From NCBI RefSeq assembly GCF_037991315.1, contig NZ_CP150300.1, forward strand, positions 4,154,001 to 4,218,000: 64,000 bases of DNA, given 5' to 3'. The first letter of the stretch is position 1. Each line of letters begins with the position of its first letter. This stretch comes from Paenibacillus sp. FSL H8-0079. Its GTDB lineage: Bacteria > Bacillota > Bacilli > Paenibacillales > Paenibacillaceae. Shown piece by piece: positions 57,659 through 64,000 of this stretch. Made by a program: the position numbers and the translations under genes. The notes under the pieces were generated by a model. That model was given only the letters and a program-made list of their open reading frames with translations, had not been told where the DNA came from and did not search any database.

Positions 57659-58138
57659 CTACTTTTTTAAACCATTGAGCCCTATGAGCATATCAATGAC
57701 TTTGCGAGCTGTGTTCAGATCAAGATACTCATCCAGATATTCTCGATTGATGATATACTCACCGTGCTCGTCTTTGGTCACGATATGAGGATAATTTTTG
57801 AACGCCATTGCCAATACATCAAATAAATCCTGCTGCCGCTTTTCGTCCAGTTCATCATTCTCAGTCGGAATGAAGTTAAGAATAATGGCATCAATATTCA
57901 CCGTCTTCAGTAACTTCATCAGACGACGGGCATCCTTCAGGTTACATGGCGGAATACGATATTTCCGTCGATCCCGCAGCGTAATAATTTCATCATCTTC
58001 AAAGAATGCACGCTCAGCAGCTTCCACTTCCTCCGGAGTAACCCGTTTGTTTTCCGGATCATCTTTGATTCGTTTCGCCGCTTCCTCATTCAGCTTTTCC
58101 GCAAGTTCACGCTCGGCTTTTTCTTGTTCTGTTTCCAT
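57659..58138 (-). CDS. Tail assembly chaperone (gpG-like)
   Basis: 159 residues, acidic and helical (METEQEKAERELAEKLNEEA ... INREYLDEYLDL), ending GLNGLKK then TAG. The ATG at 58138 follows GGAGGTC; the longer frame to 58249 would run through a hairpin. Position between tube-like and tape measure genes, size, and the slippery TTTAAAAAAG at its end identify it as the upstream member of a G/GT pair. The two forms normally bind the tape measure while the tube polymerises. Confidence 0.8.
   Translation of the reverse strand: METEQEKAERELAEKLNEEAAKRIKDDPENKRVTPEEVEAAERAFFEDDEIITLRDRRKYRIPPCNLKDARRLMKLLKTVNIDAIILNFIPTENDELDEKRQQDLFDVLAMAFKNYPHIVTKDEHGEYIINREYLDEYLDLNTARKVIDMLIGLNGLKK
57662..57671 (-). 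other. Programmed -1 ribosomal frameshift site
   Basis: Minus strand TTTAAAAAAG read as GGT-TTA-AAA-AAG-TAG. Two classical heptamers overlap in the zero frame: T-TTA-AAA and A-AAA-AAG. Slipping back one base bypasses the stop and continues GTA-GAA-CGC into the 57306-57638 frame without a stop. Confidence 0.82.
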
Positions 58139-58184
58139 GAATTTAAAGACCTCCCCAGGACATTCTCCCCCATATAATAAAGAA

Positions 58185-58244
58185 CCTGGCAAGGCAAGGC
58201 TCTGTGAAGGGGAGGACACAGATGCCATTTGATACCTTGCCAGG
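58185..58244 (-). terminator. Hairpin after the tube-like gene, probable partial terminator
   Basis: CCTGGCAAGG pairs with CCTTGCCAGG around a 40-base loop, then TTCTTTATTAT on the minus strand. It could reduce expression of the downstream genes relative to the tube, matching the excess of tube subunits needed. Confidence 0.5.
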
Positions 58245-58266
58245 AGCAATCAACCTTATTTAGATA

Positions 58267-59088
58267 TTAGATCTTGCTTGGTGCACTAAAACGTTTAATA
58301 CTGCCGATTTTTCCGTCAGCACGTTCAGGATCAAGAATCTGCAAGGAGATTGCAGATGCAGAAGCGGCAGCGCGCTGCGCATTGATGCTGAATGTTCCTT
58401 TTGCACGGCACATGTACAGCTCGGTTTCAACACCTGCATACGAACCATCTTTTTGCTGGAACGTACCGTGATGAATGACAGAGATCGGGAATGGTACTTC
58501 GTCAACCAACAGATCAACCATGTCTACAATTTCTTCACGTTTGTAGTTCAGTACAATCTCCTTGTCGATATGGGCAGCATTCAGAATGACTACACCTTCC
58601 GCTTCATCGTAGAAGAACGCATTAGGTGCCACCGCCGTTCCTTTGGTGCTGAGTTGTTTCAGCAACGTGTTGGAATCTTTGAGACGAACTGTAATACCGC
58701 CGTTCTTGTCATAGATTGTACTTGCGTATTTCGGCTTGGCTTCAGCAAATCCAGAATTGGATACACCTGCAGCCACTGTAGACTGCTCATTCAGCACCCA
58801 TACATAAGACTTCACTTGTTCTTGTACCGTTGAACCCATCATCAGCTGGATCGCATCCAGATCGAATTTGGCGTCTGTTGCCGATACTTCGATCGATTTG
58901 GACTTCACCAGTACATCAATGGCGAACAGACCGTCGCCACCAAAGATGTCCTCAAGCTCCACGTTAAGGTCAATTTTCAGATCTTGCAGGGTACCCAGGG
59001 TAACTACCTCAATTTCGCCCATCGGATCTTTGGGAAGGCGTTTAGCCATAAAAGTACCTACACCTTTGATAATCATTTTTTTAGCCAT
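58267..59088 (-). CDS. Putative major tail (tube) protein
   Basis: 273 residues, beta-rich with no signal: KMIIKGVGTFMAKRLPKD, then LGTLQDLKIDLNVELEDIFG and a C-terminal ASAISLQILDP. Tube proteins have this size, and the gene order tube, G/GT chaperones, tape measure is standard in long-tailed phages. No sheath gene is adjacent, so a non-contractile tail is likely. The ATG at 59088 follows AAGGAG at 11 bases. It is expressed from the weak promoter H or read-through. Confidence 0.72.
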   Translation of the reverse strand: MAKKMIIKGVGTFMAKRLPKDPMGEIEVVTLGTLQDLKIDLNVELEDIFGGDGLFAIDVLVKSKSIEVSATDAKFDLDAIQLMMGSTVQEQVKSYVWVLNEQSTVAAGVSNSGFAEAKPKYASTIYDKNGGITVRLKDSNTLLKQLSTKGTAVAPNAFFYDEAEGVVILNAAHIDKEIVLNYKREEIVDMVDLLVDEVPFPISVIHHGTFQQKDGSYAGVETELYMCRAKGTFSINAQRAAASASAISLQILDPERADGKIGSIKRFSAPSKI

Positions 59089-59313
59089 TGAACAGTCCAC
59101 TCCTTAGGATATTATGTATTTTTAGCTACGGAGACTTGCTTAAGTCTGTACCAGGTTAAAAGACTTCATGATCGGGAGATCCTTCTTTAACCCGTCTGGC
59201 TGTTCGCTGTCTCTGCTTTTTATAGTGTAGAACGCTATCTTCATTCCCTAACGATAATGCAAACGAAATATATTGAAGCACGAATATGCCTGTCATTGCA
59301 AAAGGAAAAGGCC

Positions 59314-59345
59314 TATATACGATCAAAGAAAAGACCCCTACATTA
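59314..59345 (-). promoter_or_regulatory. Weak member of the CG-TATA promoter family (site H)
   Basis: Minus strand: TATATA (59319-59314) preceded by ATCG; the nearest -35 is TAATGT with a 20-base spacing, in the loop of the terminator just upstream. The rest of 59101-59337 shows no gene; the long leader before the tube gene may contain other control. Confidence 0.35.
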
Positions 59346-59351
59346 GAGGGG
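59328..59351 (-). terminator. Short terminator after the glycosyltransferase cluster
   Basis: Minus strand: CCCCT, loop CTAATGT, AGGGG then TCTTTTCTTTG. The left arm is inside the last codons of the 212-residue gene. Confidence 0.6.
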
Positions 59352-59976
59352 CCATTCTGTTTGGCAAAGCATCTATAATTTGGGCTACCTGTTCTGCTCG
59401 TTCTTTGATCTCATATTCATCGGCAGTAACCAGATGAACATGTGAGCAGTATTTGCCATGCTCATAGATTCTCTCAGGTGTAATGAAGACAACGTCAGCA
59501 ACTGCTTCCATCTTGTGTTTGTGCTTCTCATATTGATCGGGATCGGTCAACGAATCGAATACGACCAGATCAGGATATGCTGTCTCGACAGAACTTGCCA
59601 GCCGACTATCGTTCACCCAGTAGATCACGCGATCACCTTGAAACAGCGTACGGACATTCTGTCCTACACGGGCCACGACAAAGTTTGGAAGCGCCGGATG
59701 AGGATACTCCAAGGCATCTACCTGATAGAATTCATCACTGGAATTGATATATATTACATTGTAGCCTACTTCCGCGAGTGCCTTTAACAGCCGCTGTGGT
59801 CGACGCCCAAATCTTTCACTATGAAAATCGATCGCAGGCAGATATACAATCGTTGTATCCGTGTTTGGGATGTATGTCGTAACATTGAACTCCGTCGTGT
59901 CAATCTTTATTTCTTCAAGTTCAATTGGCGGTGGTGTAGATTGGCTACCAAACATTCGCTTAAATATCTTTTTCAT
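59338..59976 (-). CDS. Glycosyltransferase-like protein, N-terminal GT-B half (TuaH-like)
   Basis: 212 residues. The sequence TIVYLPAIDFHSERFGRRPQ closely mirrors TIVYPPALDWNLLFQRPQQL of the next gene, so this is a paralogous N-terminal GT-B domain; the C-terminal nucleotide-sugar-binding half is missing. A basic start (MKKIFKRMFG) may touch the membrane. It could be a truncated paralogue or an accessory subunit. It overlaps the upstream gene by 17 bases. Confidence 0.65.
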   Translation of the reverse strand: MKKIFKRMFGSQSTPPPIELEEIKIDTTEFNVTTYIPNTDTTIVYLPAIDFHSERFGRRPQRLLKALAEVGYNVIYINSSDEFYQVDALEYPHPALPNFVVARVGQNVRTLFQGDRVIYWVNDSRLASSVETAYPDLVVFDSLTDPDQYEKHKHKMEAVADVVFITPERIYEHGKYCSHVHLVTADEYEIKERAEQVAQIIDALPNRMAPLM

Positions 59977-61051
59977 TTTTTCTGCCTCCCATGACCTGAT
60001 TAATCATCTTCACTGCATCCAGTGCCCTGCCATCCCAGCTATTAGACTTTGCCACTCTTACTCGTGCTGCAATTTTGGAAGCACTATTCTCACGAATCGC
60101 TTTCTCCAACATCAATCCACAATTATGCTGATCCATAAAGTAAGTTACATCGCTGTATTTATGAACAATTTCCTCCATACGAGTCGTCAACACAGGCTTG
60201 CCCGCAGACAAGTATTCGTAATATTTGATTGGATCGCAGCCACGGATCATCTCTGTCAGCTTGAATGGAACGATACAGACATCAAATTGGGCAATGTAGG
60301 CGGGAAGCACTTTGTAATCTTTGTGCGGAAGACAAGTCACATTGGGATGCACAATATTTTTTTGATAGAGGGCATTGTTTCCAATTAGAACGACACGATA
60401 ACCTTTATCTGCAATAGCGGTAATCAGTGAATAATCCACCCACGATGCCATTGCCCCATGGAAACCCACGATCTTTTGCCCATCATGAACATCGGGAAAG
60501 TCCGCCGGTTTGGGTAGAACTGCCCGTGCTTTCTCAAAATGATGAACATCTGCCCCGTTCGGGCACATAAAAATCGGTTTGCCGTCATGTTTGTGGGCTT
60601 CATACATCACCTTGGCAGTCGTAGCAATAAGATCCGCACGGTCAAAACATTTCGGGATATAGGATTTCCACACAGCAAACTCGTCAGCCGAATTATCAAG
60701 GTAATCAAATACGGTAAAATCAAACTTCCTTCCATTCGAATAATTGTACTGACCTGGATTCGAGAACCAGAGTACCTTCTTTCCTTTGACCAGGTGATCG
60801 TAGTTCACACCTTTTTGCACAAGGAACAGATCCTCATTTAACCTTTCAATCGGGCGGCTCTGCTTTCTGTACGTTTCTTCATTGATAAAGATAGCCCGTA
60901 TACCTGGAATTTTGGAGAAGGCGGTCATCAATTGCTGAGGACGTTGGAACAAGAGGTTCCAGTCAAGGGCGGGCGGGTAGACAATGGTCATTTCTAAACT
61001 TTCAAAAACCGGATTTTCTCGTTTCTTTCTACGAAGCAGCCAATTGAGCAA
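59960..61051 (-). CDS. Glycosyltransferase, GT-B fold (TuaH-like)
   Basis: 363 residues with two Rossmann halves: an N-terminal acceptor domain (TIVYPPALDWNLLFQRPQQL) and a C-terminal donor domain with GFHGAMASWVDYSL and DPIKYYEYLSAGKPV, the E-x7-E-like motif of GT4/GT1 families. No transmembrane segment, basic start (LRRKKRE). It starts with TTG overlapping the next upstream gene by 23 bases. Likely substrate: a wall polymer or the tail proteins themselves; the sequence does not decide. Confidence 0.82.
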   Translation of the reverse strand: MLNWLLRRKKRENPVFESLEMTIVYPPALDWNLLFQRPQQLMTAFSKIPGIRAIFINEETYRKQSRPIERLNEDLFLVQKGVNYDHLVKGKKVLWFSNPGQYNYSNGRKFDFTVFDYLDNSADEFAVWKSYIPKCFDRADLIATTAKVMYEAHKHDGKPIFMCPNGADVHHFEKARAVLPKPADFPDVHDGQKIVGFHGAMASWVDYSLITAIADKGYRVVLIGNNALYQKNIVHPNVTCLPHKDYKVLPAYIAQFDVCIVPFKLTEMIRGCDPIKYYEYLSAGKPVLTTRMEEIVHKYSDVTYFMDQHNCGLMLEKAIRENSASKIAARVRVAKSNSWDGRALDAVKMINQVMGGRKNEKDI

Positions 61052-61688
61052 TCAACTCCACCCCTTCCGCATAGGCATGAACGGGACGCAACCGAGTATC
61101 TACAAACAGTTCAAACCCCAATCTTCGAGCTTGCTCACAGAATGGTGCATCTTCACCTGTTGGATGAGAACCATATCGAACGCCTGCTTCGATCACTTCA
61201 CGCTTAATTAAATACACGGCACCTGTCAGTTCTACCGGGAACAAACCCGCTTTGAATTCAGGCATATGTTTTCCGCCGATCATGGCATTATGAGCCTTCA
61301 ACTTTGGATGATTCCGTATAAGCATGGCGCATACATCCTTGTCATTATCCATTAACTGCTGCAAGCTGTGCTCCGGAATGATGATATCCGTATCAATCGA
61401 GAACAGATAATCACAGTCCGATTTCAGAAACTCATCCAGCAGCATATTTCTCAACAACGCCAGATTGTGGTAGGAATATTGCCCACGCATATGACCGTAT
61501 GTTCTCCCCAAATTGTGAGTCAGATAAGGAATCTGATAATGATCAAGGATGTGCTCCGTCTGATCTTCACTATCATTCAGGATGTACATATAATGCTTCT
61601 GCACAGCTTGTTGCTCAAGTGATTGCAAGTGCCGTTCCATAATCCAAGCCCGGTTTCGCACAGGACTACCTATAAATACGTTTTTCAC
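61029..61688 (-). CDS. Glycosyltransferase family 2-like protein
   Basis: 219 residues with a GT-A fold: N-terminal VFIGSPVRNRAWIMERHL, a D-x-D metal site in LFSIDTDIIIPE and a later HPTGEDAPFCEQARR acceptor or base motif. This resembles the Anp1/glycosyltransferase 2 class. GTG start at 61688 behind GAGAGGGG. It is the first gene of the overlapping three-gene glycosyltransferase cluster upstream of the tail tube. Confidence 0.8.
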   Translation of the reverse strand: MKNVFIGSPVRNRAWIMERHLQSLEQQAVQKHYMYILNDSEDQTEHILDHYQIPYLTHNLGRTYGHMRGQYSYHNLALLRNMLLDEFLKSDCDYLFSIDTDIIIPEHSLQQLMDNDKDVCAMLIRNHPKLKAHNAMIGGKHMPEFKAGLFPVELTGAVYLIKREVIEAGVRYGSHPTGEDAPFCEQARRLGFELFVDTRLRPVHAYAEGVELIAQLAAS

Positions 61689-61829
61689 AGTCCATCCCCT
61701 CTCCCTTTTTACCTAGTCTAGACTGTTCCTCAATAACCTTCGCACGTTGAACAAAAAAGGAATGATTCCTCAAAAGAAGAGAGAGAACGAAGCATTTTTC
61801 CTATCCTAGTACAGAAGGAGTTGATGAAT

Positions 61830-61907
61830 ATGTATACCGAAGAAACTATTATTCACACATGGGAAGAAGGTGACATGCATGCTCGGAAGTGTCGAATTAA
61901 TCCGTAA
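61830..61907 (+). CDS. 25-residue leader ORF overlapping the GT-D gene
   Basis: ATG at 61830 follows AAGGAG at nine bases and opens a 25-codon frame (MYTEETIIHTWEEGDMHARK ...) that ends at TAA 61905-61907, overlapping the next gene by 29 bases in another frame. The excellent ribosome binding site compared with the weaker one of the main gene suggests translational coupling. It may have no function as a peptide. Confidence 0.4.
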   Translation: MYTEETIIHTWEEGDMHARKCRINP

Positions 61908-62619
61908 CTGGTTCCAAATGGCCTCTGATGGAGAAGCCCATGCTTCTGTTCGATTTGGAGATGCTTCCAATACCATTCTGGCTCACGATACCGTTCTAAC
62001 TATGGATTTCATTAAGTCTCATTACGGCTGGTTGAACGATCCCACCTACTGTGGCATAACCTTACCCAATGCGAGTGCGAGAGAAATTATCGTACACTGC
62101 CTGCGAAAAGCGGATTACGTCGGACATCTGATTCAGACAGATCACTGGTATTTCAAGCCGTTGTTCGATATGTGTCTTGCATATTACAAGGTTGAACCCA
62201 AGGAAACCTTCTATGCTTTTGAGAATAATTACATCGCCCGATTCAAGTTATTCTATGAAACATTCAAGAATATGCCTATTCTAATCTGCGGAGCCAAGGC
62301 CGAGCAATATCGAGAAGTTCTGGAGCGGAGATACGGGTGGACAAGCATCGTGGGAACGGTGGACTGCCCCTCGTGGTCTCATGTGAGCACGGCATCCAAA
62401 CAAATGGAACATATATACCAACAGACACCGTGGAAGCTCGCTCTGGTGTGCGCAGGTGCACCCGGTAAAGTACTCGCTATTAAGGCGAAAAAACTGCAAA
62501 CCGTGGGTGTGGATTTCGGCTCTGGAGCAGATGTTGCCATTCAAGCTGACATCGAAAATCTGAATGCCTGGGATTACAACGGATTTCCCGACTATTGGGA
62601 AGGCAGACCCAAAAAATGA
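61879..62619 (+). CDS. GT-D-fold glycosyltransferase
   Basis: 246 residues resembling the GT-D (DUF1792) domain: an N-terminal ASVRFGDASNTIL, which holds the RxGDGE-like motif, a central VGHLIQTDHWYFKP, then ILICGAKAEQYREVLERR, LALVCAGAPGKVLAIKAKKL and the terminal VDFGSGAD. GT-D enzymes transfer glucose in protein glycosylation pathways such as Fap1. The ATG at 61879 follows AAGGTGAC; a GTG at 61870 is in frame. It diverges from the other glycosyltransferases and may form a glycosylation module with them. Confidence 0.82.
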   Translation: MLGSVELIRNWFQMASDGEAHASVRFGDASNTILAHDTVLTMDFIKSHYGWLNDPTYCGITLPNASAREIIVHCLRKADYVGHLIQTDHWYFKPLFDMCLAYYKVEPKETFYAFENNYIARFKLFYETFKNMPILICGAKAEQYREVLERRYGWTSIVGTVDCPSWSHVSTASKQMEHIYQQTPWKLALVCAGAPGKVLAIKAKKLQTVGVDFGSGADVAIQADIENLNAWDYNGFPDYWEGRPKK

Positions 62620-62638
62620 CCCTCTCCGGGTCTTTTTT
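62618..62638 (+). terminator. Terminator of the GT-D gene
   Basis: GACCC, loop TCTCC, GGGTC, then TTTTTT. The TGA stop codon touches the left arm. Confidence 0.85.
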
Positions 62639-62802
62639 ACTGGGTAAAACTGTGATTCTATTCCGATTTCATCGCCTTAGTGGCTGTTGATAATTTAAAC
62701 TATCTGCCTTATTATTGTTAAGATAACTCCTAATCTAACCTGGTTTAAACTTGCATGAAGAGGAGCTCTGCTAAGATATTCAAACCGTTGGAGGGAAATG
62801 TA

Positions 62803-63072
62803 ATGGCGTACTCGCAGTCAAAGACCGAAATAGTAGCAACTCATTTACGAACAAGATTTATGGAAGGTAACGTAGAGGGACATGAGATCGTTGTTGCCTT
62901 GATCAGTATGGTCAAAGCTGAGAAGATTAATTTAGATGAGGTTGCCCCTATTCTCTCTACAGTCTTTTTTGAACAACCGCAAGGTATTCTGTTGGCACTC
63001 GAAAAAGCTAGCACTCTGATTGATGATGAATTAATTGATTCCATTCTCCACGAAGTAAACGAAAAGGCTTAA
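62803..63072 (+). CDS. Small helical protein of unknown function
   Basis: 89 residues, all-helical (TEIVATHLRTRFMEGNVEGH ... DDELIDSILHEVNEK), no signal or membrane helix and no recognised family. The ATG at 62803 follows GGAGGG; an earlier in-frame ATG at 62755 lacks such a box. It is a stand-alone gene after the GT-D terminator. Confidence 0.62.
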   Translation: MAYSQSKTEIVATHLRTRFMEGNVEGHEIVVALISMVKAEKINLDEVAPILSTVFFEQPQGILLALEKASTLIDDELIDSILHEVNEKA

Positions 63073-63247
63073 TCTTACATACAAGGGGAGAGCTTATCAT
63101 CTGATTTTAATTTACATCAATCAATTATTCTCTCCACACTTTTAGATTGAATAGATTCATCACTGAGAAATTGGACTTTCTCGTTATTTTCCGTCCTTCT
63201 CCGCTTATTCTAGTAGTATTACGAAGGAGGGGACACCGATCGAGACA

Positions 63248-63475
63248 GTGAATAAAGCCATTTTATTTCTAGCAGTTATTGAAACCATGCTTGAAGCGCT
63301 CCACCATACTGAAGTAGATCAGACCGAACTTGTGGATTCGCTGGTCATGTTAGGCTTTGATCCTATTGAGATGTTGTACGAGACAAATACGATTAGATCT
63401 TTCCAAAAGATATGCAGGGCTTTCGCAGAACTTCATCTTACAGATGAGGCCCTGAACACGTTCTCAAAAGAGTAG
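63248..63475 (+). CDS. Small helical protein of unknown function
   Basis: 75 residues, helical (KAILFLAVIETMLEALHHTE ... ICRAFAELHLTDEALNTFSK), no family recognised. The track of the frame begins at GTG 63248, but AAGGAGGGG ends 17 bases earlier; an ATC codon at 63239 is spaced better, so the true start is uncertain. A strong terminator follows. Confidence 0.55.
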   Translation: MNKAILFLAVIETMLEALHHTEVDQTELVDSLVMLGFDPIEMLYETNTIRSFQKICRAFAELHLTDEALNTFSKE

Positions 63476-63483
63476 TTACATAG

Positions 63484-63523
63484 GCAGAACCCCACATCAC
63501 AATGACGTGGGGTTCTGCTTTTC
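63484..63523 (+). terminator. Strong terminator
   Basis: GCAGAACCCCAC, loop ATCACAATGAC, GTGGGGTTCTGC, then TTTTCT. It ends the 75-residue gene. Confidence 0.88.
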
Positions 63524-63658
63524 TATATTTTAATTTTCAACCCGGTTTGACCAGTTCAGCTTAACCTTCTCCATCCTGCCTCGTATAGGTCATCTAGGGA
63601 CCATGGACATCTCCATCGCCCCTGTTGACTCTGACTTAATTAACGAAAGGATGGTTGT

Positions 63659-63847
63659 ATGAGCCCAGCCAAACCAACACATGTGATCGAAACGAATCAA
63701 CTCGCTGTTATTGGAGTCATCGATGCATCCTCGATTCAGACCCAATATGAACTTGAGTATCCTGATCATATCGTGATAATACAACATTATTATTTTTTAA
63801 AAGATCCAGCTCACTTTAACTCCTGGTTAACAAGCAGGCAGGCATAG
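63659..63847 (+). CDS. Short protein of unknown function
   Basis: 62 residues (THVIETNQLAVIGVIDASSI ... YPDHIVIIQHYYFL). No family recognised; alternating strands suggest a small beta protein. GAAAGGATGG precedes the ATG. Support is only the ribosome binding site and plausible composition. Confidence 0.45.
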   Translation: MSPAKPTHVIETNQLAVIGVIDASSIQTQYELEYPDHIVIIQHYYFLKDPAHFNSWLTSRQA

Positions 63848-63866
63848 CCCCTTTTCAAGATGCACT

Positions 63867-64000
63867 TTAGGTCAGGCTTTTTTTGCGTCTGCGCTCATCA
63901 ATTAAGACCTTCAGCAACAATAACTCTCCATAAGTCAACTTCTTCTTACGTGCCTTCTCTACCCATGCCCAATCGTCAATTACTTTGTCGTTGTAGGCAT
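63867..64000 (-). CDS. 3' end of an unknown gene entering from the right
   Basis: An open frame of 43 codons runs from the window edge to TAA at 63869-63867. The translation is basic and helical (DDWAWVEKARKKKLTYGELL, then VLIDERRRKK), with typical protein-like composition. No family can be named from the fragment. Confidence 0.45.
   Translation of the reverse strand, partial: AYNDKVIDDWAWVEKARKKKLTYGELLLLKVLIDERRRKKSLT

Noticed and set aside
58139..58249. N-terminal extension of the gpG-like chaperone up to 58249
   Set aside because: The extension overlaps a hairpin and the GGAGG box at the ATG 58138 clearly favours the shorter form.
48104..59088. Contractile (R-type, PBSX-like) tail
   Set aside because: No sheath, gp25-like, or baseplate wedge (J-like) gene is seen between the tube-like gene and the hub, so I favour a non-contractile tail.

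Overview
The window is a Firmicutes chromosome segment, almost certainly Paenibacillus. The evidence is the synteny of a spore/cytochrome block (dacB-spmA-spmB, rluB, resABCDE), a T-box leader in front of serA, a giant spore-surface-type collagen-like protein, AAGGAGG-type ribosome binding sites, frequent TTG/GTG starts, and S-layer homology (SLH) domains.

Left third (1-20,140), chromosomal core. After the 3' end of a polysaccharide deacetylase gene there is a translationally coupled minus-strand operon (CPBP membrane protease, small membrane protein, metallophosphoesterase). Then come a T-box-controlled serA (plus strand), a 1659-residue collagen-like/BclA-type protein, the complete resA-resB-resC-resD-resE operon with rluB upstream, a secreted trypsin-like protease, and dacB-spmA-spmB behind a sigma-E-like promoter.

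Middle (20,180-61,690), a phage-tail-like locus of about 41 kb, all on the minus strand. Read in the direction of transcription (high to low coordinates) it holds: three glycosyltransferases; a tube-like protein; a tail assembly chaperone pair joined by a textbook -1 slippery site; a 1283-residue tape measure; two SLH-containing tail proteins; a hub/tail-lysin with M23 peptidase and lysozyme-like regions; a large array of fibre or receptor-binding proteins, including giants of 1932 and 1548 residues; and a small-gene regulatory end with two sigma-70-family factors, a LexA box and a membrane-anchored lytic transglycosylase. I see no terminase, portal, capsid, integrase or tail sheath gene in the window. 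It is therefore either a non-contractile tail-only particle (F-type tailocin-like) or the tail arm of a prophage whose head genes lie beyond base 64,000.

The most unusual signal is a private promoter family. Seven near-identical minus-strand promoters (TTAACT-17-TATAGA, always with CG directly before the -10) sit just upstream of tail and accessory genes. Several -35 boxes are built from the stop codon of the preceding gene, and two lie in the loop of a terminator hairpin. With two locus-encoded sigma factors and a LexA box, this suggests an SOS-triggered sigma cascade. That wiring is an inference.

Right end (61,830-64,000): plus-strand GT-D-fold glycosyltransferase with a short upstream leader ORF, three small unknown genes, and the 3' end of a minus-strand gene entering from beyond the window.
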